64,000 nucleotides of DNA from Mesostigma viride (taxonomy: Eukaryota; Streptophyta; Mesostigmatophyceae; Mesostigmatales; Mesostigmataceae). How positions within the stretch are numbered: position 1 is the stretch's first letter; the number at the start of each line of letters is the position of its first letter. Position numbers and translations under genes: made by a program. The notes beneath the pieces are model-generated. The model searched no databases. It was not told the origin of the DNA and worked only from the letters and a program-made list of their open reading frames with translations. Shown piece by piece: positions 50,936 to 60,100 of this stretch. The stretch spans positions 329,043-393,042 of the forward strand of contig RPFO01000333.1 of NCBI GenBank assembly GCA_009746045.1, given 5' to 3'.

Positions 50936-50969
50936 TTAGGTGCTATACGCGTTCTAAAAAAAGCTTACA

Positions 50970-51349
50970 ACGCGATATATCGCGTTCTAATTAAAAAAAC
51001 ACGGGTTAATAGACACGTGACTGCGTAAATTCTTACATATTAGAACTATTAAAAAAAAAATTAAATTATAACATGCCTCCGTTGGGATATTAGAACTATA
51101 CCGACAATATAAGCCCTCGAGGGGGCACGTTAACCGGTACTCCCGGCCACGTGGACTACGCAAATATTTCAAAGAGGCCAAAAATTTGCGCTGTGCAAGT
51201 GTATAGTTGGATTGTTAATAAATTAGCACGTGACTGCGTCGGGTGGATGTAATTAGCTATCTGGTTCCTAAATACTCTATGCATTAACCCGTGTTTTTTT
51301 TTTAGAACGCGATATACTACGTTCCATCCGCTTAGAATGTATGATAGGC
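50970..51349. repeat. Palindrome-bearing repeats and LINE 3' scrap between the arms
   Basis: It holds two copies of the AACGCGATAT palindrome/ACCCGTGTTTTTT unit (50970-51008 reversed, 51285-51325) and a degraded LINE 3' end at about 51055-51110 (AACATGCCTCCGTTGGG). CACGTGACTGCGT occurs beside both palindrome units. Confidence 0.55.
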
Positions 51350-51796
51350 TTTTGGTTCCCGCCGCACATTTGAAAGTGCTGTCCTCCGGCTTTTTGCCTT
51401 TGCACCGTGTGCAGTTCTTGGACGTTTGGAATCATGGCATGGCTAACGTGATGACTGACTAGCTAGACCTTTTCAGTGGTTTTCCATTTGCGGGTATTTC
51501 CTCGTAAATGGTGGGAGAGCGATCGCAGCAATTGTGCTCACCACTAGACACTCCCGGCCAGTTAGGCTAGAAACACACGCCCTGATCAAGCATGCTGTTT
51601 CCGGCCCCACCGTCTAGGTCATCTAGTCGCTCCACACGTAAGCCAGCCATAATTTCAATGCACAAGGATACACATTTCCATCACCATTCATCTTCATCAT
51701 CCTGAACGACTCGAAAACGCGGACAAGATAACGGCAGGCTCGAGCTACCATGGTCCGGATTCTCCCGATTTCTGGCCTGCGCTGGTTGTCTCTTTG
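51350..51796 (+). mobile_element. Family X retroelement inserted in a LINE family B 3'UTR
   Basis: Flanked by ATAGGC at 51344-51349 and 51797-51802. The uninterrupted target sequence is at 16405-16420 on the opposite strand. It ends ...GCGCTGGTTGTCTCTTTG. It is 5'-truncated relative to the 33-kb copy. No coding frame recognised. Confidence 0.7.
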
Positions 51797-51890
51797 ATAG
51801 GCCATATGCCCCTTCTCTGGGCTATGTGCTACATATACTCCCAACGGAGTTATGTTACAATTCAATTCAATTCAATACTACGTCAACTGT
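51797..51890 (+). mobile_element. LINE family B 3' end with hairpin and CAATT tail
   Basis: Continues the target of the family X insertion. Hairpin 51831-51855 (ACATA-t-ACTCC, CAAC, GGAGT-TATGT), then about three TTCAA-type units. Confidence 0.7.
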
Positions 51891-52357
51891 AAGCTATTTA
51901 TAGAACACGTCATAACATCAAGGGAAAATTTTTTTCATAGTCATGTGTATATACTTTCCTGAAAGCCCATAAATCAAAGGATTTTTTGAGCTACTCAGAC
52001 CTACAAAATGCTAATTCATTAGAGAGATACACTGGTTTGAATACAGGGGGGTCTGACCATGACCGCGATTTGTTGACCCTAGGTCACAAGTCATGTGCTT
52101 ATTCACAAATAGTTCATGAAAAAAATCTGGCTTCTTGGACGAGCTATGGGCAACATATGCAGACACTTCCGGCCAGCTAGGCTCGAACCACACGCCCTGA
52201 TCAAGCATGCTGTTTCCGGCCCCACCGTCTAGGTCATCTAGTCGCTCTACACCTAAGCCAGCCATAATATTTCAATGCACAAGGATACACCTTTCCATCA
52301 CCATTCATCTTCATCATCCTGAACGACTCGAACACGCGGACAAGATAACGGCAGGCT

Positions 52358-53061
52358 CGAGCTACCATTAATTAATTAATTAATTAATTAATTAATTAAT
52401 TAATTAATTAATTAATTAATTAATTAATTAGACTCGTGCTCCCGTTGGGGAGTCACGGAGCATTAACCCCGATGGATGGATGGATGGGTGCAAACAGTCC
52501 TACCGGTCTAGTCTATCTACATCGGCTACATACTACATCTATCTAACAACATTCTAACTACAACATCTATCTAGGCAGCCGCACGCTGCTCTAGGGGGCT
52601 ATCTGGCGTGCCTCCCACGAGATTGCACACGCGGGCGCTTCCCCACTGGGGGGGGCTCGTTGTCCTCTATGACCTGGGCCCACTTGGCCTTGTCCATCAT
52701 CTTCTTCCAAATCACGGAGAGGCCTAGGCCCCCCATGTCCTCTACTAGCTGTTCTTTGAAGGTGCGGGCCTTGCGGCCCGTCTAACATCACTGGGCCCAG
52801 CCCACGTCAGGAGGTGCCGGCCAGGCTGGGCTGGTCGCAGTCCTGCGGGGGGGCCACGTGAGGTGTCTACCTGGTTGGTGCGAGCTAGGTGCCCTACTAG
52901 CTGCAGGCGTCGTTGCTTAATGGTGCTGGTGATATAGGGCATGCCCTGGTACGTACAGGTCCTCATTGCGGACATGAGCAGCATATCCTACTCTGTAAAT
53001 GGATCGCAGCATGCTGGTGACCGCGCCGTCCAGCTTGCGGGCCAGGTCGGCGAGCTACCAT
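52358..53061 (-). mobile_element. LINE family A with ORF2 C-terminus, 3'UTR, hairpin, TTAA tail
   Basis: The element 52369-53050 is flanked by an 11-bp duplication, CGAGCTACCAT (52358-52368 and 53051-53061). Its 5'-truncated ORF2 end reads DLARKLDGAVTSMLRSIYRVGY and, one frame over, TYQGMPYITSTIKQRRLQLVGHLARTN, the typical IxxRRLxxxGHxxR tail after the RT of L1-like ORF2 proteins. A 3'UTR with a GATG run follows, then a hairpin (52435-52457) matching that of the ORF1-only elements, and a TTAA tail of about 15 units. The target is family X, so this insertion is younger than that copy. Confidence 0.75.
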
Positions 53062-53246
53062 GGTCCGGATTCTCCCGATTTCTGGCCTGCGCTGGTTGTC
53101 TCCTTGATAATTTCCATGCACACGGATACACATTTCCATCACCATTCATCTTCATCATCCTGAACGACTCGAACACGCGGACAAGATAACGGGCAGGCTC
53201 GAGCTACCATGGTCCGGATTCTCCCGATATCTGGCCTGCGCTGGTT

Positions 53247-53420
53247 AAAAAATTAAAATAAGATTAAATTATAACATGTCTCCGTTGGGAGATCATGTAG
53301 CACATACTCCAGGTTGGATGGGTGGAGTGGAGGAAGCCGCGTATATAATCGAACTAACCTAACTCTAAGCTATATCTAGTCTAGAAAAGCCTATCTATGC
53401 TACTCATCAAAAACTGCGCT
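53247..53420 (-). mobile_element. LINE family C, 3' end fragment
   Basis: Hairpin 53275-53297 (CATG..CTCC, CAAC, GGAG.CATG on the minus strand), tail of AATTTT-type units at 53247-53272, and a 3'UTR resembling 33893-34050. Confidence 0.6.
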
Positions 53421-53574
53421 GGTTGTCTCCTTGATATGCAGGCTCTGTGAAACAAAACTCAGGCCCATTGGGCCACTGGAGCTATTTTTTATTAGCATTA
53501 CAATTGCAACGCAGTACAACGCAGTGGGAAAAATGAGAGCCCTTCACAACATGACCCAACGACACGAGCCCCAT

Positions 53575-53778
53575 TAATTAATTAATTAATTAGACTCGTG
53601 CTCCCGTTGGGGAGTCACTGAGCATCAACCCCGATGGATGGATGGATGGATGGATGGATGGATGGATGGATGGCCGGGTACGTGCAAGCAGTCCTACCGG
53701 TCTAATCTATCTACATCAGCTACCTACGACATCTATCTATCAGCATTCTAACTACAACATCTATCTAGACGTACAGCC
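53575..53778 (-). mobile_element. LINE family A 3' tail fragment
   Basis: TTAA tail, hairpin 53597-53619 (one mismatch), a (GATG)n run of about 10 units at 53634-53672, and about 100 bp of 3'UTR shared with 52470-52575. It splits the right arm of the inverted repeat. Confidence 0.7.
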
Positions 53779-54373
53779 TAACGATGCCCTATAAACGGGG
53801 ATATCATGAGCTAGGAGGGTCAAAACGTTGAAAATAGGAGTTGTATAAGTTATACAGCATCAAACATGCATCAAACATCATGACTGGATGACATAATATG
53901 ACTGAATCAGGCAGCCATAGCCAAACCATCATCCACGCTCACGTACAACGTATTGAGCACATGCCTCGTGGGAAGGGAGGCACTGGGTTTTCATTCCATA
54001 ACGTGTGCAATACTGAAAGAAAGAGGCATGTGTAATGCAAGGCTTGGATAGGTTGAGTGATCCATGAGCTTACATGCAGGCAAAGATGACGCTGGAATGC
54101 ATGCTAGCAAATGGTGGCAAGATGCTAACAACGCATGATTATACACCATGATTATGGGCACCTATAGCTGATCTTCTTGCACAATCAACGCAGTATAAAC
54201 CATCAATATCCAATCCTCACGATATATTCACGGCTTGACGATGTATACAGCACCTAAATATACTGCACAACTGCAACCTGCTATGGCTGACATGCAAGCA
54301 ACGTCGAGTAGGATGGCGGTCTTAGAGAGGCTGGGCAGAGGTCGGTAGAAATAAGTGGAAAACTGGCAGAAAC

Positions 54374-55681
54374 TACTTGATGTATATGACGAAGACTTGA
54401 CAAGGGGGAAAATTTGAGGGAATTGGATGGATGAATGAATGAGAGGGAGTGCGGACGAGATGGGGAAGGGGATGATGTCACGATGGATAGGTGCAGGGAC
54501 CGCGGGGGGGACAAATGGAGGGACAGGTGCATGGAGGGGTGGACCGAGGGACATCCTCAACAATCGATGCATTCATGGTAAGTTGAATGACTGGATAAGA
54601 GGGAGCGTGGACGAGATGGAGGTACAAAGGGCGTGAGGGGTGAATGAATTGGTAGAAACGGACAGTTGGAAAGATGGACGGAGGGATGTGGGCGCACGAA
54701 CGCTTGAGGGACCATATGCCATCCGGCTCTGCCGATGCAGCTAGCGGCATTATGCGGACCAAGCCCGTGTACAAGGTTGCTATGTTGGAGGAATTCGTAG
54801 TGTAGGCGGGCTGGGTTGACCGGATGTAAGGACCCTCGGGTGGGACGTCGGAGGCGCGCGCTTGCAAGTAGCAGGTCGAGGATCATTGACGGCAAAATCG
54901 AGGAAGCGGGGCCTGTGGCATGGCACAAACCATGGAGGTATGATGAGCATGGGCGAGTCGAGAAGGACATGCATGGGATGGGGGCTGAGCAACCGAAGGC
55001 AATCGTACACAAAGGCTCGCGGATGGCACTAACATGATGCAAAAAAGATAAAATGGCACCCAAGGGCATCACTTAAGGTGGTCCGCAAGGGCAACAGCTA
55101 CCTACACGCTCTTTGAAGTAACTGACGAAAAAAAATTCTACTTCTACCCAGCAAATCCCATTTAAAGCGGCGGGTAGACAACGGGACATAAGGCCTAAGT
55201 AAAGACGTACCATCATAATGGAAGCTAGACAGTGCCGAGACACCGCGACCATTGTCGATAAGAATGTTGTCTCTTTGGTTGTCTCCTTGATAAGGCAACA
55301 ATGCAAACAATCATCGCTACCATGATCGCGGCCTTTCCGCGCAGTCTATAGTTGTCGTGGCCCGGCATCACATCCGGGCCCATCTCTACAAGCTCACCAG
55401 CCACTGGAATGACTGTTCAAAGGGTGACAAGAGTGCGCGGACACCTTTCATGTTCCTACCTTCATGCTCCTTCATGGACAACGGTGCCGGATATCTTGTT
55501 TGAAGGTTCCGTTACAGCGATTTCCCGCCTTGCGCTCTCTGCACTCAGAAGTCTTACGCCACGTCCAAACCACTGTTCCAAATTTTTTTTACGTGGCCGC
55601 CTTGGCATGGTATGGCCCCACTGGCCCCACATCTAGACTTCGCGGTTTTGGCAAGTAGGCCCCACTATAGGCTGCGGTTTC
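54374..55681. other. Intergenic, no gene recognised
   Basis: Contains purine-rich stretches at 54400-54700 (GGATGGATGAATGAATGAG-like) and one family X terminus at about 55272-55290. No coding support. Confidence 0.4.
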
Positions 55682-55870
55682 CGTTCTGTTCGTCCCTTGT
55701 AACGTCGATGCCGGCTCATGCCGCCGCGTATGCATACGGCATTCGTATTAATCGGCCCACACCGTCCCGTTCGTTCCTTCCATTCGTATTTATCGACGCG
55801 TACCGTACCCTAGCGTCACGCGTCACGCGTCACCGGGTGCTCCCAACACCGGGTGTGATTTCCAAAAACC
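55682..55870. repeat. Dispersed repeat D, copy 2
   Basis: Reverse complement of 45978-46173, highly similar; see that entry. Confidence 0.8.
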
Positions 55871-55932
55871 CCAAGCAGTGTCCAAGCACATTTTGCGTCG
55901 GAACGGAGGGTTGGGCGTAGAGGGGGTCAGGG

Positions 55933-56053
55933 AGTGGACGTAACGTAAACACGTAAAATGGAAAAAAGGGTGACGTAAAACGTAAAATCGACGTAAATTT
56001 TTACGTGATTAACGTAAATTCGTAACGTAACGTAAAACGTACAAACGTAAAAC
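55933..56053. repeat. Cluster of ACGTAAA heptamers
   Basis: About a dozen imperfect ACGTAAA/ACGTAAAA units with variable spacing. The cluster abuts, on the 3' side, the minus-strand ORF1 fragment at 56067-56290. Confidence 0.75.
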
Positions 56054-56066
56054 CGCACATAAGCTC

Positions 56067-56290
56067 TACACTACTACAGTTGTATTCCCCTAAGCTGGGG
56101 TGTCCGGAGGTGCATGGGGCCGCGGGGCTCGCTTGCCAAGGCTTGTGGCCGACATAGATGGCCGCCCCCTTCCAGTACACCGGCTTTCCCGCCGCGGTCT
56201 GCCGGAGCTGGAGGTAGGTCAGCCATAGCTCCCGTCGCCGTTGTTGCTGCGCCAGGGTCAAGTCGTCGTACGTCCAGGGTGTAGTGAGTC
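56067..56290 (-). pseudogene. LINE family B ORF1 C-terminal fragment
   Basis: LTLAQQQRRRELWLTYLQL and KPVYWKGAAIYVGHKPWQA on the minus strand, truncated at both ends; closest to the 48.9-kb copy. The usual 3'UTR is lost just past the stop region. Confidence 0.7.
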
Positions 56291-56840
56291 TTCTCGAGCC
56301 ATTAGATACATAGTGGTACTATTGCAACTGAGGACCGACATTTGAAGAAAAGGGGGAAATAAGAAATAAGAAAAATATATTATGCCTGATGCCATTGCTA
56401 GCTGGGATATGGTATGCTTCACCGATCGGACCTGTCTCTCTTGTAGCAACCGAACACTTACTAGATACTACTATATGTAAATTAAAATTAGCTAGTTTTA
56501 GGGTGCGGGCCTTTCCGCATGCTATTAACCCCAACATTTCCGTCCGCTGGAAATTGCCGTGCTCCCATACGGGCGCCCTCAATATCACTCACTGTCATTC
56601 GTCTGACACTGGTATCTATTGCTAAGTGGATGCCCGGTCTCTTGCATGCACGACGACAAGTTTTGTCAGAGCATGATGAGAAGAGCATGAAGCATGCAGG
56701 CATGGACATAAGTAACTGTAAGTACTTGCGTGTCATGCGCACGGGCATGCCACGGAGTACTATGCTAATCTCATTAGAAAAAATAATTACACAAAAAGTT
56801 TAAACAAATATCGTCTGCATCATTCCCCAACCATTAAGCA
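56291..56840. other. 3' flank of the EDM2-like gene
   Basis: No repeat or independent gene recognised. On the minus strand a TGTAA element (56787-56791), the usual green-algal poly(A) signal, lies 50 bp beyond the alternative stop at 56841. Confidence 0.45.
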
Positions 56841-56955
56841 CTAGATGGGGATGTAATCCTCATCCGAGCTGTCCTCTACTGCAATGGCAGACGAGGCAGT
56901 AGTGTCGCGGCTATCCTCAGGGCCAATAACCTCCACCTGCGGACTTCTACCCTGG
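56841..56955 (-). CDS. Possible alternative last exon of the EDM2-like gene
   Basis: The frame QGRSPQVEVIGPEDSRD...DSSDEDYIPI ends at 56841. A donor GTAATG overlapping the stop at 57155 (TGG CA|GTAATG) joins in phase to the acceptor GCTAG at 56956. The peptide is acidic and protein-like, and a TGTAA signal follows 50 bp later. It is equally possible that the stop at 57155 is used. Confidence 0.3.
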
Positions 56956-57154
56956 CTAGCAACGGGCCGCGGGGCCCGTGGGGAGAAAACAGGAGCATAC
57001 CCCTCAGGAAGGGGCATGAACATACATTGTTAAGCATGAACATACATACCCGGTGGCAACTTAAGGCTACCCGAGCTTTTGACCAAAATCTTGCTTGAAT
57101 ACTTAGTAAAATGTAACGTAAGGAGAGGAACGCAGCCAGAATCGCTCCTGCACA

Positions 57155-60100
57155 TTACTGCCATCCTGACAGGGGCGAGTCACCGCTGGGCACTGCCAGC
57201 CTGTCTTCTTCGGCATCAATCCCATCGGCATTTGCCACGTCATCGAAGTTGCAGCTCCAGACACCATCCCCCCCAGTGGCGTGTGCCTTGACAAAAAGGC
57301 GGAACCATGTCGCTGTGTTGTTCCAGTCAGCCATCGGCTCCACCGAGCCTTTGTACCTGGATGTCCCTGGGATCCAAAATGCCTGTCAGATACGAGCACA
57401 GGCAAATGACAGCCCAAGCACAGGCATGGCAAACCGCTGGTGTGTGAGTCAACGCGCTTCCGCACATGGCTGCTTGGCCCACACCTCACTGAAAAGCCAA
57501 GCGAACAAGAAGCACTCATGAATGAGAACCATCCACTACCACATGCCCACCAACACTGTGGTGGAGCTGGCGCAGCAGCTGGAGGTCTGCGAGGTGCCCG
57601 GGACGGCAACCATGCCTCCCCAAAACAGCGAATGAGCACAAACCTCCTTGTACGGCTGGCGGGTGGTCTCCTCGCGAGAGAATACCCACATGCTTACTCA
57701 CACGCTTGGCCTGCTTGTCTATGTTTGGGTGTGACAGCAAAAATCTGGGTATGACCAAGGAAGGTGCCAAGGCAGCTGCCAAGGTGCTAGAACCTGTACC
57801 GCGATGCTGCTGTGCGGGGCCAGAGCGCTATGTACTATTACACCATCTTGAGCTTCTATTCTAGCGCGCGCCACTCACGTTCCCCATCAGCAACTGCGTG
57901 TTCGTCTCCACCTCCTCGTAGAGGCCACGTTCTTTCGCCAGCTGGTTCTGCCCCAGCTTGTCCCTGCAGGCCACACGTACGCCAGCACATGTGGCACAGG
58001 TATTGTGGTGGCCAGGGTTGGCATGCCGTGTGAGCCACAGACAAGCCATGGCTCACCTACAAAGCGCTCCCCCCCATGAGCTCCGACTAAGACGGCTGTA
58101 CGCAGTGCGTGACAAGTGACGGCTGATATAGCTCCCGTACAACTCAGGGCAACCCGCAGCAGAGCTCGCAGGGCGTCGGTCTCCTTGACTTAAGCTTATC
58201 CTCTTGGCGCAGCCCTGCTCGCATGGCTCATCTGGCGGCGGCCAGGGAACCAGCAGCCGCATTGCGCACATCGGTCGCCCCACCTACCATCCACTGCAAG
58301 GTGCGAGCGTGCTATGCACAATGCCTGTGGCTGTGCCCCATCCAGAACAAGCAGAACGCCACGCTAACTCAGCGAGGGGGGGGGCATGTGTGAGGGAGGG
58401 CATGTGTGAGGGAGGGTGATGGCTGCCATTAGCATGGGTGCGCTGCTCTTGCCACCATGGCATCCACTCGCAGGAAGCCACCGCAACAAACCTCGCAAGG
58501 CATCACAAAATGGGGCGGCACAGGGATGCGCCAACCAGTCATGCATCGACCAGCTACGCACTGACCAGCATGGCGACTGCTTCTGGGAAGCACGGCTGCC
58601 TGTAGTAACGAGGGGAATATAAGTGCATAGAAGCTACGTGAAACGGGGAACCACTTGCAGCCAGAGGCACAAGGACCCAGACCCCCGTTGGCCCTGGGTA
58701 AACCCGGGCCCCTGAAGTATTTTTCGACGGTGTGTCTGGTTATGGCCAACTGCCCTTCCCGAACTGATGCCACGTGTCCACACCTGGGTGTGACAGGAAC
58801 CCTGGATGAGGCCGTGTGGCACACCACGCGACTGCACTTGATGCATTCCATCTACTCACATGGCCTCTGCCTCAGGGATGATGATGCCCAGCACGCGTGG
58901 GTCAAACCCCAGCGCATGCTCCAGGAACGATTTCGCCGTCGCAAAGGGGGGGTTGGAGAACATCACCTGCCAGAAGAGGGTGTGCGTGTGGGGGGGTATT
59001 GGGCTCTTGTTATATAAATGATTACTGCAATGGAGCGATTGCTTCCATTGCAAGCGGATATTTCGCATGCTGCGCCGCGTCAGTTGCGGGCACCCGGTGC
59101 CAAGCCGTGCACCCGGATGGTTGCAGGCGCTGGCTGCAAGAAAACCACTCCCACTCCCGGGTACTGAGTTGGGGCCCACGAGGCCCCCGAAAGGGGCGAC
59201 AACGCTTTCATGGCAATAACAGGCAGGTGGCAGCACGATGCATCCCTCTGCCCCATACAGCTCATAACATCGGGCAAGGGAAGAGGAGCGCAACTATAAT
59301 GACGTATCCCGCTCGTGTGCACGGGACATTTGCATAAAACATCACCCACCAGCGAGTCGCCTGATAATGGCATGCCCTCCTCCTGCCACGTGACGGTCAG
59401 GAAGTCCTTGCGGCGAAAGAAGGCTGTCTTCTCGCCGGGGGGGAAAATATCATATCCGATAAACGTGACATCCACCAGCCCAGTGGCAGCACACAGCTGG
59501 CAGAGCACATGCAGGAAGTCGTTGGCGCCGCAGCAGAAGTCCACCACCTGTGCGTGTGTGTGTGTAGGGGGGCAGCAACGAGCGCGGATCAGGGCACGCG
59601 AAAAGCATGGGGGGGAGACATCGCACACCGAAAATGGGGGGTGGCAGCTAGACAATGGGAGCATGCGACAAGTGCCGGTTGCCAGGTGCAAAAACACATG
59701 GAGCATCCAGAAGAAAGGGAGGAACACCATCCAAGCCGGAGAGCATGCGTGGGATGCCCAGCGCTGCAGCAAAACGCCGTGAGACACGACAAGGGCATTG
59801 CCAACCATGGGTTTGAAAGCAAAGGCAAGCACAGGCGTTGCCGCACAAGGGAAGGGGGGAGTGAGCCGGGGGTGAGCCCATCAGCAGGCCACGGCGAGAC
59901 GCGGCCGGTCATGCGCAACAATGGAACAACCGATAGAAACAACGTGCAAAAGGGGGGAGGGAGGCCGCAGTGAGAAGTACACCAGTGGCAGCGAGGGCAT
60001 TGTGAAAAACCCTTTGCTCCCTGCGAAACCTCGGCTAACCTCATCTGTCTCAGCTCCAACGTTTGTCATGCCCCATCTCGTCATCCTGTCCTGTCACATC

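Larger units (their letters stand above)
52155..53441 (+). mobile_element. Family X insertion carrying nested LINEs
   Basis: Flanked by ATATGCAG at 52155-52162 and 53434-53441; the empty site is in the left arm near 50700. It contains family X sequence, the ORF2-bearing LINE at 52369-53050 and a family C fragment at 53247-53420. It ends ...GCTGGTTGTCTCCTTG. A second copy of the 148-bp 3' segment lies at about 53110-53247. Confidence 0.7.
51905..54373 (-). repeat. Right arm of the large inverted repeat, split by two insertions
   Basis: The pieces 54373-53779, 53574-53434 and 52162-51905 reconstitute the reverse complement of 49990-50935. The breaks coincide with a 1.27-kb nested insertion (52163-53433) and a LINE tail (53575-53778). 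Confidence 0.8.
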
